Positions 17,829 through 26,291 of a DNA stretch of 64,000 nucleotides are shown piece by piece. A model generated the notes under the pieces. That model was not told the DNA's origin. It was given only the letters and a program-made list of their open reading frames with translations, and searched no databases. Origin of the DNA: Flavobacteriales bacterium 33_180_T64 (GTDB lineage Bacteria > Bacteroidota > Bacteroidia > Flavobacteriales > Flavobacteriaceae); the NCBI GenBank assembly GCA_002162685.1, contig MAAQ01000017.1, forward strand, positions 1 to 64,000, written 5' to 3'. Each line of letters opens with the position of its first letter. Position 1 is the first letter of the stretch. Both the position numbers and the translations under genes were made by a program.

Positions 17829-18059
17829 AATTGTTGATTTTAGTTAATATATTGATTGCATTAATAGCCTCATACTAACCATATCAAAAAGAGGAGTGTA
17901 AATTGAAGGGCAATTTACTGGTAAATAGTTTTACTAATAATTAAGACTTGAAGACTAATAAGTTAGTTAAAAAAAATAATTAGGATTTGTACTACAAAGT
18001 AATTGGATCTAACGAATTTATAAAAGAGTAGATTTACGTAGAATTAAAATTAAGTAGAT

Positions 18060-18593
18060 TTACTGAAAAAAGCTAAACATGTTACCACCATAACTTTTAG
18101 AGTGGGAATAGTTCTTAATGGCAGATAGATCAGTATGTTTTGAGTGTTCAACAACCAATAAACCATCGTCATCTAACAGGTCATTTTGAAAGACTAATTG
18201 CGGTATCTTTGCAAAGTCTTCTGTAGAAAAATCATAAGGAGGATCTGCAAATATAATAGTATGCTTTTGCTGTGTTTTTTCTAAAAATTTGAAAACATCA
18301 CTTTTAATAGTAGATATGTTCATCTCAAAGCTTTCAGCAGTTTCATTTATGAATTTTATACAACCATAATTAGCATCAACAGCAGTGATTTGTTCAGTTC
18401 CGCGTGAGGCGAACTCATAACTTATATTACCTGATCCAGAAAATAAATCTAATACAGATATCTCATGAAAATAATACTGATTGTTAAGGATATTAAATAG
18501 CGATTCTTTCGCCATATCTGTTGTTGGACGTATTGGTAATTTTTTTGGAGCTGTAATTCGACGTCCTTTATATTGACCAGAAATAATTCGCAT
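18060..18593 (-). CDS. rsmD: 16S rRNA (guanine(966)-N(2))-methyltransferase
   Basis: A 177-residue class I SAM-dependent methyltransferase that methylates G966 of 16S rRNA in the assembling 30S subunit. It shows the N-terminal MRIISGQYKGRRI signature, PTTDMAKESLFNIL, the SAM-binding loop DLFSGSGNISYEFASRG (about residues 47-63) and the catalytic DPPY motif (IIFADPPYDF). Length is usual. Its ATG overlaps the stop of the DUF3822 gene, and this pair is a common arrangement in Bacteroidota. Confidence 0.95.
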   Translation of the reverse strand: MRIISGQYKGRRITAPKKLPIRPTTDMAKESLFNILNNQYYFHEISVLDLFSGSGNISYEFASRGTEQITAVDANYGCIKFINETAESFEMNISTIKSDVFKFLEKTQQKHTIIFADPPYDFSTEDFAKIPQLVFQNDLLDDDGLLVVEHSKHTDLSAIKNYSHSKSYGGNMFSFFQ

Positions 18594-19396
18594 TAGTTAA
18601 AACTGTTTAGTAAAATGAAATTGCTATGTTCTGAGCTTTGTTCAAAAATAGCATCTAGATTATAATTTGGAGTTATAAACGCTACAAATCTAATGTATTT
18701 ATATAGTATATTAAAGAACTCATCATCTTTCTGTACACGTCCAGAAAGTGTTGTTTTAATAGTTTCTGGATTTAAATTTAACTGTTCTAGAGTAAATAGA
18801 ACATAATATATAAAATCTTCTTTTGTAGTATATTCAAACGTGTTATAAAATAGAAGGCTGTTTCCTTTTATGCAAACGATTTCAAATGATGTTGAATTAA
18901 CGTTTATATACATTTGCTCTTCGGTATGCTTTGATGCTAATTGTAATAGTGTTTCTATAAGAATAGTAGAAGAGTGCTTATAATCAAAGCTTCCAAAGGT
19001 GTCAAAAATATAATTATTAATATTAACTAATGGAACATATACATTCATACTATCATTAGATGATAATGTATCATAACTGATATAATCTGTCTTTAAAATT
19101 TTGGCATTAAACTTTAAATAGTCTGCTAAGTTTTTTTCGTCAAATAAGTTTTTAGGAACAAGGCAAGACAATTCATTTTGATAAATACAAGTAATAGAGT
19201 CGAAGGATTGTTCGAAGTCTGAATTTGATTCAATTATAACCTTTAGGTTATTGAGTAATTCAAAAGGTGTTGTTTTTTTTTCAAGTGAGACGTGCTTAAG
19301 CAACTCAACCGTATTTGTGGTACGATTAAAAATACAAAAAGAAAGTCCATTCAAACTAATTTGAATGGACAGTGCTTTAATATTATTTTGTTTCAA
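18593..19396 (-). CDS. DUF3822 family protein
   Basis: A 267-residue protein of the DUF3822 family, whose N-terminal KALSIQISLNGLSFCIF is typical. The fold is probably actin/ASKHA-like, in two similar halves (LSIQISLNGLSF near the start, MYINVNSTSFEIVC in the second half), with loss of nucleotide loops; that is my inference. No signal peptide or membrane segment, so it should be cytoplasmic. The start is a TTG at 19396 (TTG AAA CAA); no in-frame ATG lies near and a stop precedes it. The gene is 4 bp after the membrane-protein gene upstream and overlaps rsmD by 1 bp. Function is unknown; the conserved link to rsmD hints at ribosome assembly but is no proof. Confidence 0.85.
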   Translation of the reverse strand: MKQNNIKALSIQISLNGLSFCIFNRTTNTVELLKHVSLEKKTTPFELLNNLKVIIESNSDFEQSFDSITCIYQNELSCLVPKNLFDEKNLADYLKFNAKILKTDYISYDTLSSNDSMNVYVPLVNINNYIFDTFGSFDYKHSSTILIETLLQLASKHTEEQMYINVNSTSFEIVCIKGNSLLFYNTFEYTTKEDFIYYVLFTLEQLNLNPETIKTTLSGRVQKDDEFFNILYKYIRFVAFITPNYNLDAIFEQSSEHSNFILLNSFN

Positions 19397-19400
19397 ACTT

Positions 19401-20132
19401 TTAGTCTTGATTTAAGTTTTTAGGCCAGTTACCTTTAGTGTAAACTTCGGTCATAGAACCTACTTGTAATTTAGGACCATTTACCGCATCGACTGAAGCG
19501 GCTTCTTTTTCTTTGGCAACTAAATTTTTATCTTGATCAAATAAAATAATTGATTTATCAACTGAAGCTTCAAAAACTGCAATACCAGTTTCTGGTAACT
19601 TACCTGCTTTTAATTCAAATTTTGCTCCAGGTTGACCAACAGGAATATTCATCATCGTTTTGTATCGTGTATCTGCCCCAAATAATGAATCTTTTACGGG
19701 TACAAATCCTAGAGTATCAATTACAACAATATCTTTTGTCATTTCAACACCACCAAAACGTTTTGTTAATGCTTCATCAATTATGGTAGAATCTCTACGT
19801 TGTGTGATTGTAAAATTAGCGGTGTCAATAAACTTGATAAGTTTATCAAAATCATTAGAAAATTCTCCAGTAACGGTTCTATGTGCTAATTCAGCATCTC
19901 TAATATCTTTTAATTTAGAAATAACCTGTTGATACCTTTCTACTTTTAGTTTGTTGAATTTTATTTCACCATATACAGACTGAAAAGTAAGATACCCTAA
20001 AAAGAAAATTAAAACCCATAATATTAGGTTTAATACTGGCTTTAGCTTTTTAGGCACAAACTTATCAATTAACCAAACGATACCAATTGTTAGTAAAATA
20101 AGGCCTACAACTACAAGAATTACTGTTAACAT
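19401..20132 (-). CDS. Conserved membrane-anchored protein of unknown function
   Basis: A 243-residue protein with two closely spaced transmembrane helices at residues 4-23 and 33-52, then a coiled segment (KVERYQQVISKLKDIRDAELAHRTVTGEF) and a soluble domain of about 160 residues, rich in strands. The IRDAELAHRTVTGEFSNDFDKLIKFI stretch resembles the start of pilin-like or pseudopilin-like soluble domains, where a short helix leads into a sheet, but I do not recognise the family. It begins the membrane protein, DUF3822, rsmD set, with a -7 element upstream, so the three are probably one operon. Confidence 0.75.
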   Translation of the reverse strand: MLTVILVVVGLILLTIGIVWLIDKFVPKKLKPVLNLILWVLIFFLGYLTFQSVYGEIKFNKLKVERYQQVISKLKDIRDAELAHRTVTGEFSNDFDKLIKFIDTANFTITQRRDSTIIDEALTKRFGGVEMTKDIVVIDTLGFVPVKDSLFGADTRYKTMMNIPVGQPGAKFELKAGKLPETGIAVFEASVDKSIILFDQDKNLVAKEKEAASVDAVNGPKLQVGSMTEVYTKGNWPKNLNQD

Positions 20133-20166
20133 AGTTAGTTTTTTTATATTTTGTTAAGGAGTTACG

Positions 20167-20174
20167 CAAATCTA
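20167..20174 (-). promoter_or_regulatory. -7 element (TAGATTTG) for the 20132-18060 operon
   Basis: On the minus strand TAGATTTG fits TAnnTTTG and lies 35 bp upstream of the ATG at 20132. No well-spaced TTTG -33 box is seen. Confidence 0.4.
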
Positions 20175-20326
20175 CAATTTTTTTTTATTCGTTAAAATAA
20201 TGTAGTCAAAAAACAATCAAAGGTGAAAGATATAAAATTAGTTTCATATTCTATAACAAAACTTGAGATGTAAAGCCATAAAAAGATTAACGCATTATAT
20301 CTTATATTGCATTTTTAATCGCAGAA

Positions 20327-21754
20327 ATGACATCATCAGATTTTTATAAGCTACTTATTCGAAAGTTCCCATTTGCTCCAACTAACAAGCAACTTGTTGC
20401 ATTAGAGCAACTAGCGCAATTTGTATATGATGATTCTCCTAATGTTTTATATCTCCTAAAGGGATTTGCAGGTACTGGAAAAACAAGTATTATTGGTGCT
20501 TTAGTCTCTAATTTATGGGAAACAAAAAAAAATGCTGTTTTGATGGCTCCAACAGGTAGAGCTGCTAAAGTAATTTCTAATTATTCTAAAAAGGAAGCTT
20601 TTACTATTCATAAAAAGATATACTTTCCGAAGAAAGAAAAAGGAGGAGGTGTTAAATTTGTAATGCAACCTAATAAACATCGCAATACTATTTTTATTGT
20701 TGATGAGGCATCTATGATTCCTGATACACCTACTGATTCAAAAAGCTTTGAGAGCACGTCTTTATTAGATGATTTAATGTCTTATGTTTATTCTGGACAT
20801 AAATGCAAATTATTATTAATAGGCGATAAAGCGCAATTGCCTCCTGTGAAATCGGACTTATCTCCTGCTTTAAATGGTGAAAAGCTAGATTTAAATTATA
20901 ATAAAAACGTTACTGCAATTGAATTAGATGAAGTTGTTAGGCAAAATCAAGACTCTGGTATCTTGAGTAATGCTACGCGAATTAGAGAAGTACTTGAAAA
21001 CGAATTTTTTGAATCGTTTAAATTTAATCTTAATGGATTTGATGATATTATAAGATTAGTTGATGGACATGAAATTATGGACGCTATTAATGACTCTTAT
21101 AGTGAACATGGTCATGAAGATACGGCCATTATTGTAAGAAGTAATAAACGTGCTAACCTCTACAATCAACAAATTAGAAATAGAATTCTTTTTAATGAGA
21201 ATGAATTAACTGTTGGAGATTTTTTAATGGTTGTTAAGAATAATTATTTCTGGGTCAAACCTACTACTGAAGCTGGTTTTATAGCCAATGGTGATATTAT
21301 ACAGGTGCTAGAAATATTTTCTATTACAACACTTTATGATTTTCGTTTTGCAGAAGTTAAAGTTCAGATGGTAGATTATCCTAAAATGAGACCTTTTGAA
21401 ACTGTTTTATTATTAGATACAATTGAAGCAGAAACCCCTTCATTAACCTATGAAGATAGTAACAGACTGTATCAAGAAGTGCAAAAAGATTATGAAGATG
21501 AAACGTCTAATTATAAAAAATTCTTGAAGATAAAAGGGAATAAGCATTTTAATGCTTTGCAAGTAAAATTTTCTTATGCTATAACATGTCATAAATCTCA
21601 AGGAGGACAATGGAATACTATTTTTGTAGAACAGCCTTATTTACCTAATGGAATTGATAGAGATTATATGAGGTGGTTGTATACTGCGGCAACTAGGGCT
21701 AAAGAAAAATTGTATCTTATTGGTTTTAAAGATGATTTTTTTGAAGAAAATTAA
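20327..21754 (+). CDS. RecD2-like ATP-dependent DNA helicase
   Basis: A 475-residue superfamily 1 helicase of the kind found across Bacteroidota as a free-standing RecD-like AAA protein. Walker A is GFAGTGKTS (about residues 46-54), motif II IVDEASMIP, motif III GDKAQLPPV, and the C-terminal UvrD-like half carries AITCHKSQGGQW and the arginine-finger block YTAATRAKEKLYL. It lacks the N-terminal HhH region of classical RecD2 (700-800 residues), so it is a short form. It probably acts in 5'-3' unwinding during repair. It starts the rightward cluster, 17 bp before the DUF4126 gene. Confidence 0.92.
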   Translation: MTSSDFYKLLIRKFPFAPTNKQLVALEQLAQFVYDDSPNVLYLLKGFAGTGKTSIIGALVSNLWETKKNAVLMAPTGRAAKVISNYSKKEAFTIHKKIYFPKKEKGGGVKFVMQPNKHRNTIFIVDEASMIPDTPTDSKSFESTSLLDDLMSYVYSGHKCKLLLIGDKAQLPPVKSDLSPALNGEKLDLNYNKNVTAIELDEVVRQNQDSGILSNATRIREVLENEFFESFKFNLNGFDDIIRLVDGHEIMDAINDSYSEHGHEDTAIIVRSNKRANLYNQQIRNRILFNENELTVGDFLMVVKNNYFWVKPTTEAGFIANGDIIQVLEIFSITTLYDFRFAEVKVQMVDYPKMRPFETVLLLDTIEAETPSLTYEDSNRLYQEVQKDYEDETSNYKKFLKIKGNKHFNALQVKFSYAITCHKSQGGQWNTIFVEQPYLPNGIDRDYMRWLYTAATRAKEKLYLIGFKDDFFEEN

Positions 21755-21771
21755 AAGTTATAACTACAGCG

Positions 21772-22338
21772 ATGACTACTGAAACAATCATAAGTATATT
21801 TTTAGGGATTGGTTTATCAGCTTCGGTTGGTTTTAGGGTATTTGTGCCTCTTTTTGCATTAAGCTTAGCTGCATATTTTAATCTTTGGGAACTTAATGAG
21901 TCTTGGCAATGGATAGGCAGTTTAGCTGCTGTAATTACTTTTGGGGTTGCTACTTTGGTCGAAATTTTTGGATATTACATTCCTTATATTGATAATTTAC
22001 TTGATTCTATAGCGATACCATTAGCAACAATTGCTGGTACATTAGTTATGGTGTCAACAGTAGCTGACTTAAGTCCAGCAATAATTTGGGCACTTGCAAT
22101 TATTGCAGGAGGTGGAACTGCAGCTGCTGTAGCAAGCAGCTCAGGTGCAACACGATTAGTATCAACTGCAACAACAGGAGGAATAGCCAATCCAGTAGTT
22201 TCCACAATTGAAACAGGAACTTCGATCGTAATGTCAGTAGTCTCTTTATTTGTCCCTATGGTTGCATTTATTGCTGTACTAATCATTTTATACCTCATTT
22301 TTAGAATCTATAAAAAGATTAAGAGAAGTAAGACTTAA
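21772..22338 (+). CDS. DUF4126 family membrane protein
   Basis: A 188-residue inner-membrane protein with about four or five hydrophobic segments (residues 5-35, 45-67, 78-100, 103-120 and 150-180). A central Gly/Ala/Ser-rich stretch reads GGGTAAAVASSSGATRLVS. The start ILGIGLSASVGFRVFVPLF is a typical DUF4126 N-terminus. Function is unknown. It ends with a basic tail (KKIKRSKT) on what is probably the cytoplasmic side. It lies between the helicase and kdsB with short gaps, so it belongs to the same transcript. Confidence 0.88.
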   Translation: MTTETIISIFLGIGLSASVGFRVFVPLFALSLAAYFNLWELNESWQWIGSLAAVITFGVATLVEIFGYYIPYIDNLLDSIAIPLATIAGTLVMVSTVADLSPAIIWALAIIAGGGTAAAVASSSGATRLVSTATTGGIANPVVSTIETGTSIVMSVVSLFVPMVAFIAVLIILYLIFRIYKKIKRSKT

Positions 22339-22383
22339 TGTCCTTTAAAAGTTTTATTTTTGATACTCAATGCATCTGCTCAA

Positions 22384-23112
22384 ATGAAGATAATATCAAT
22401 GATTCCAGCACGCTATAGTGCTACGCGTTTTCCTGCTAAACTTATGCAAGATTTAGAAGGAAAAACCGTCATCTTAAGAACTTATGAAGCTACTGTAGCC
22501 ACAAATCTTTTTGATGATGTATATGTTATCACAGATAGTGATATTATTTTCAATGAAATTACTTCTAATGGTGGAAAAGCAATTATGAGTAAAAAAGAAC
22601 ATGAATCAGGTAGTGATCGTATTGCTGAGGCTGTTGCAGATTTAGATGTTGATATTGTTGTGAATGTGCAAGGAGATGAACCTTTTACAGAACGTGAGAG
22701 TTTAGAAAAAGTATTAGAAGTGTTTAAAGATGATTTAAATAAAGAGATAGATTTAGCATCTTTAATGGTTCAAATCCATGATTGGGATGAGATTAGTAAC
22801 CCAAATACAGTAAAAGTTATTGTAGATCAAAATAACTTTGCATTATACTTCTCTAGAAGTCCAATTCCTTATCCACGAGATAAACAAAAAGGCGCACGTT
22901 ATTTTAAACATAAAGGAATTTATGCCTTTAGAAAACAAGCTTTACTAGACTTTTATAAGCTTCCAATGCAATTTATTGAAGCTACAGAAAAGATAGAGTG
23001 TATTAGATATCTCGAATATGGCAAACGTATTAAAATGGTTGAAACAACTATTGAAGGTGTAGAAATTGACACACCTGAAGATTTAGAACGCGCCAAAAAG
23101 CTTTGGAAATAA
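22384..23112 (+). CDS. kdsB: 3-deoxy-manno-octulosonate cytidylyltransferase
   Basis: A 242-residue enzyme that activates Kdo (or 8-amino-Kdo) as CMP-sugar for lipopolysaccharide inner-core synthesis in the cytoplasm. The family N-terminus [19 protein letters not shown] starts at the ATG 22384; the longer in-frame start adds an unconserved octapeptide. It contains VNVQGDEPF (metal and CTP site), [11 protein letters not shown] and a KHKGIYAFR strand. Length is normal. It overlaps the HAD gene by 1 bp (TAATG). The KdnB-like gene downstream raises the possibility that the true substrate is Kdo8N. Confidence 0.95.
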   Translation: MKIISMIPARYSATRFPAKLMQDLEGKTVILRTYEATVATNLFDDVYVITDSDIIFNEITSNGGKAIMSKKEHESGSDRIAEAVADLDVDIVVNVQGDEPFTERESLEKVLEVFKDDLNKEIDLASLMVQIHDWDEISNPNTVKVIVDQNNFALYFSRSPIPYPRDKQKGARYFKHKGIYAFRKQALLDFYKLPMQFIEATEKIECIRYLEYGKRIKMVETTIEGVEIDTPEDLERAKKLWK

Positions 23113-23819
23113 TGAGTAAAGATTACCAAAATATAAAAGTCATTGGTTTTGATGCAGACGATACACTTTGGGTTAATGAAACCTATTTTCGTGATGCTGA
23201 ATTAGAATTCGCAAAATTATTATCGCTTTACGAGACTGCAAATAAAATTGACCAGGAATTATTTAAAATGGAAATGAAAAACCTTTCATTATATGGTTAT
23301 GGAATTAAAGGGTTTGTACTTTCTATGGTTGAAATGGCTCTTGAATTGTCAAATAATAGTGTGTCAAATGATAGCATTTCAAAAATTTTAGAGATTGGTA
23401 AAGGCATGCTAAATAAACCTGTTGAGTTATTAGAAGGGGTTGAAGATACATTGAAAGCACTATCGCTTACGCATCGATTAATTTTAGTTACTAAGGGCGA
23501 CTTATTAGATCAAGAACGAAAATTAGAAAAGTCTAATTTAACATCTTATTTTCATCACATTGAAGTATTGAGTGATAAGAAAGAAATAAATTATTCTAAA
23601 TTATTAAATCATTTAGATATCAATCCTTCAGAATTTTTAATGGTTGGAAACTCACTAAAATCAGATATTTTGCCATTAGTGAATATTGGAGCTGAAGCCA
23701 TACATGTGCCGTTTCATACTACTTGGCTACATGAGCAAGTTAATGATGAAAACCAAACAAAAAAAAATGCCTATAAGACATTATCTAGTTTATTAGATTT
23801 AAAAGCTATTTTTAATTAA
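23112..23819 (+). CDS. HAD-superfamily hydrolase (YjjG-like)
   Basis: A 235-residue haloacid-dehalogenase-fold phosphatase. Motif I is GFDADDTLW (Asp nucleophile and acid/base, about residues 12-20), motif II LVTKGD, and motif IV GNSLKSDILP. A helical cap of about 80 residues sits between motifs I and II, as in YjjG/HAD-IA proteins. The chosen ATG at 23112 overlaps the kdsB stop; an ATG 9 bp upstream is less likely. Its place between kdsB and an acyltransferase suggests a sugar phosphate substrate, perhaps Kdo-8-phosphate if KdsC is missing elsewhere; this is inference, since KdsC is usually a capless shorter HAD protein. Confidence 0.88.
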   Translation: MSKDYQNIKVIGFDADDTLWVNETYFRDAELEFAKLLSLYETANKIDQELFKMEMKNLSLYGYGIKGFVLSMVEMALELSNNSVSNDSISKILEIGKGMLNKPVELLEGVEDTLKALSLTHRLILVTKGDLLDQERKLEKSNLTSYFHHIEVLSDKKEINYSKLLNHLDINPSEFLMVGNSLKSDILPLVNIGAEAIHVPFHTTWLHEQVNDENQTKKNAYKTLSSLLDLKAIFN

Positions 23820-24439
23820 TGAAAGTTATTAATCAAAATACGTGGAAACGTAAACCACATTATGACCATTTTAGAACTTTAGAAGATCCTTATTTTGGTG
23901 TGGTAATTCCTTTTGATGTCACAAATGCATATCATTTTTCTAAAACTAATAAAGTCTCTTTCTTTGGAAAATATTTGCATGACTGCATGAAGGCTATTAA
24001 TGATATTGATGAATTAAAACAAAGAATTGTTAATGATGAAGTTGTACAATATAAAAAGATAAATGCTTCAGCAACATTACTGAAATCTGATAATACTTTC
24101 GGGTTTTCATATATAGAATTTGAAAATGATTTAGAACGGTTTTTGGCTAATATAAATGCTGAAAAAAATAGGATAGAAACTTCAAGAGATTTATTTCCAT
24201 TACGTAATGATCAAGAATGTATTTATTGTTCTGCCTTACCTTGGGTAAATTTTTCAGGACATAAAGAACCTGTTTCTGGGAGTTTAGAATCTGTTCCGAA
24301 ATTTGCGTTTAGTAAAATTTCACATCAGCATGATCAAAGCATGATTATGAATGTCTCAATTAATGTAAATCACGCATTAGTTGATGGTTACCATGTTGGA
24401 TTATTTTCCGAAAAATTCCAACATTATTTAAATAAGTAA
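23819..24439 (+). CDS. Chloramphenicol-acetyltransferase-like acyltransferase
   Basis: A 206-residue CoA-dependent acyltransferase of the CAT fold. The catalytic motif is VNHALVDGYHVG (His about 187 with Asp at +4), as in the HxxxDG of CAT trimers. Other family strands include YFGVVIPFDVT and NASATLLKSDNTFGFSY. Length is normal for CAT (about 210-220). The family includes true antibiotic-resistance enzymes, but here the gene is coupled (TAATG) to a HAD phosphatase and kdsB within a chromosomal cluster, so acetylation of a cell-envelope sugar or metabolite is more plausible than resistance. The substrate is unknown. Confidence 0.88.
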   Translation: MKVINQNTWKRKPHYDHFRTLEDPYFGVVIPFDVTNAYHFSKTNKVSFFGKYLHDCMKAINDIDELKQRIVNDEVVQYKKINASATLLKSDNTFGFSYIEFENDLERFLANINAEKNRIETSRDLFPLRNDQECIYCSALPWVNFSGHKEPVSGSLESVPKFAFSKISHQHDQSMIMNVSINVNHALVDGYHVGLFSEKFQHYLNK

Positions 24440-24460
24440 AGATAAATCCAACTATGTTTT

Positions 24461-24468
24461 TATTTTTG
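24461..24468 (+). promoter_or_regulatory. -7 element (TATTTTTG) before the KdnB-like gene
   Basis: A perfect TAnnTTTG lies in the 46-bp gap before 24486, about 17 bp from the start codon, suggesting an internal promoter for the last two genes of the cluster. No -33 box stands out. Confidence 0.4.
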
Positions 24469-24485
24469 TTAACGAAGACGAGTAA

Positions 24486-25568
24486 ATGAGTTATAAAAAT
24501 TATCCAATGGTGTCCAGAGTTGTTTTTGGACGAGGCAGTTTCAATCAGTTAGATGATATCATAGCATCTAAGCGATTGAACATTAAAGCACCATTTATAT
24601 TTTTGGTAGATGATGTATTTAAGGGAAATCCTTTAATAAGTTCTAGAATCCCTTTAGCATATGATGACCAAATCATGTATATTTCTGCTAAAGAAGAACC
24701 TAAAACATCTCAAGTCGATGAATTGGTTGAGCAGATTATTTTGTCGTATAAAGACAGACCTTCTGGGATTATCGGAATTGGAGGAGGCACTATTTTAGAT
24801 CTAGCAAAAGCAGTTGCAATTATGCTCACAAATAAAGGTGAGGCAAGAGATTATCAAGGTTGGGATTTAGTTAAAACACCAGCAATTTATCATGTTGGTA
24901 TACCAACAATATCTGGAACAGGAGCAGAAGTTTCTAGAACCACAGTTCTTACTGGGCCAGAAAAAAAACTTGGAATTAATTCTGATTACACACCATTTGA
25001 TCAAGTTATTTTAGATCCAGAACTAACAAAAAATGTTCCTAAAGATCAGTGGTTTTATACAGGTATGGATTGTTATATTCACTGTATAGAATCTCTAAAC
25101 GGAACATTTTTAAATGCATTTAGTCAAAGTTATGGCGAGAAAGCTTATGATCTTTGTAAAGCGATTTTTATGGAAGATTCACTTTCAGAAGAAGAATCTC
25201 AAGATAAATTAATGATGGCTTCTTGGCATGGAGGCATGAGTATTGCCTATTCACAAGTTGGAGTGGCGCATGCAATGAGCTATGGTCTTTCTTATCTTCT
25301 AGGAACAAAACATGGCATTGGTAATTGTATTGTTTTTGACCATCTCGAAGAGTTTTATCCAGATGGAGTGAAGCTCTTTAGGGCTATGAAGAAAAAGCAT
25401 AATATCCAATTACCTCAAGGTATTTGTGAAAATCTCCATGATGATGAATTTGATACAATGATTGATGTTGCGTTAAGTTTAGTACCATTATGGGAAAATG
25501 CTATAGGTAAAAACTGGCAGCAGATAATCACCAGAGAAAAACTTAAGTCTTTGTACCAAAAAATGTAA
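24486..25568 (+). CDS. Iron-containing alcohol dehydrogenase, KdnB-like (3-deoxy-octulosonate 8-oxidase candidate)
   Basis: A 360-residue type III alcohol dehydrogenase. The NAD-binding region holds IIGIGGGTILDLAKAVA (about 95-111) and PTISGTGAEVSRTTV; the Fe(II) ligands are in MDCYIHCIESL (Asp, His) and AHAMSYGLSYLLGTKHGIGN (two His). In Shewanella, KdnB oxidises the C8 hydroxyl of Kdo so that KdnA can aminate it, giving Kdo8N. Overall style and proximity to kdsB (1.4 kb upstream) point to KdnB, but no DegT-type KdnA gene is in the window. It is 2 bp before a PlsC-like gene. The general family call is secure; the KdnB function is a hypothesis. Confidence 0.8.
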   Translation: MSYKNYPMVSRVVFGRGSFNQLDDIIASKRLNIKAPFIFLVDDVFKGNPLISSRIPLAYDDQIMYISAKEEPKTSQVDELVEQIILSYKDRPSGIIGIGGGTILDLAKAVAIMLTNKGEARDYQGWDLVKTPAIYHVGIPTISGTGAEVSRTTVLTGPEKKLGINSDYTPFDQVILDPELTKNVPKDQWFYTGMDCYIHCIESLNGTFLNAFSQSYGEKAYDLCKAIFMEDSLSEEESQDKLMMASWHGGMSIAYSQVGVAHAMSYGLSYLLGTKHGIGNCIVFDHLEEFYPDGVKLFRAMKKKHNIQLPQGICENLHDDEFDTMIDVALSLVPLWENAIGKNWQQIITREKLKSLYQKM

Positions 25569-25569
25569 T

Positions 25570-26118
25570 ATGAGATGGCTAGCACGACTTATTTATTTTA
25601 AAATTTTAGGATGGAAAATAGTTGGTAATACCTCTTTCTCTAAAGATACTATTAAGAAGGCTGTAATTATTGCTGTACCACATACAAGCTGGCAAGATTT
25701 CTTTATTGGAATTTTACTTCGAAAAGTTGCAAGCGTTAAAACGAACTTTGTTGGAAAAAAAGAACTCTTTAAATGGCCTTTTGGTTATTATTTTAGGGCT
25801 GTTGGTGGTGCGCCATTAGATCGTACTTCTGGGCAAAATAAGGTAGAAGCAATAGCTAAGCTTTTTGAAGATAAAGATGAATTTAGATTAACCTTAGCTC
25901 CTGAAGGGACTCGTAAAAAAGTCGAAGAGTGGAAAACAGGCTTTTATTATATCGCTAAAACGGCTAAAGTTCCTATTATCATGTTTACTTTAGATTTTGA
26001 AAATAAACAAAACAAAATCTCGGAGGCTTTCTATCCTACCAATGATGTAGAAGCCGACTTTGCGTTTATGAAATCATTTTATAAAGGTGTCAAAGGGAAA
26101 AAGCCTGAGCATACTTAA
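25570..26118 (+). CDS. PlsC-like 1-acyl-glycerol-3-phosphate acyltransferase family protein
   Basis: A 182-residue short lysophospholipid-type acyltransferase. The catalytic HX4D motif is PHTSWQDF (about residues 37-44), followed by VGKKELFKWPFG and APEGTRKKVEEW (EGTR phosphate-binding motif, about residue 114). True PlsC proteins are about 240 residues, so this is a compact member, and it lacks a strong N-terminal membrane helix. It ends the kdsB cluster and could acylate a lipid A, ornithine-lipid or phospholipid precursor; the acceptor is unknown. A bidirectional terminator follows. Confidence 0.88.
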   Translation: MRWLARLIYFKILGWKIVGNTSFSKDTIKKAVIIAVPHTSWQDFFIGILLRKVASVKTNFVGKKELFKWPFGYYFRAVGGAPLDRTSGQNKVEAIAKLFEDKDEFRLTLAPEGTRKKVEEWKTGFYYIAKTAKVPIIMFTLDFENKQNKISEAFYPTNDVEADFAFMKSFYKGVKGKKPEHT

Positions 26119-26252
26119 AACTTGATTTTTAAGAATTTGACTATTGAAAAGATAATTATGGCATACATTTTGAACTAAACCTTATGTAATCAAACTCTGA
26201 AACATAAAGTAAACTTATTAGTCCCTAAAAAGAAACAGATATTGATTATTAC

Positions 26253-26288
26253 AAAAAGCTACTTAAAATTATATTAAGTAGCTTTTTT
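26253..26288. terminator. Bidirectional terminator between the kdsB cluster and the SnoaL-like gene
   Basis: The stem AAAAGCTACTTAA / TTAAGTAGCTTTT has 13 bp with a short AT loop and T-runs on both strands. It sits between the convergent genes ending at 26118 and 26292. Confidence 0.85.
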
Positions 26289-26291
26289 GTA

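Noticed and set aside
17829-18059. Possible small RNA or tRNA in the 231-bp gap
   Set aside because: No cloverleaf, strong hairpin or promoter/terminator pair could be seen.
23819-24439. Acquired chloramphenicol resistance gene
   Set aside because: There are no mobile-element traces, composition matches neighbours, and it is translationally coupled to a HAD gene next to kdsB. CAT fold alone does not prove resistance.
20327-26118. Defence island starting with the RecD2-like helicase
   Set aside because: The helicase is a common stand-alone housekeeping protein in Bacteroidota, and the neighbours are metabolic and envelope genes with no nuclease or toxin motifs.
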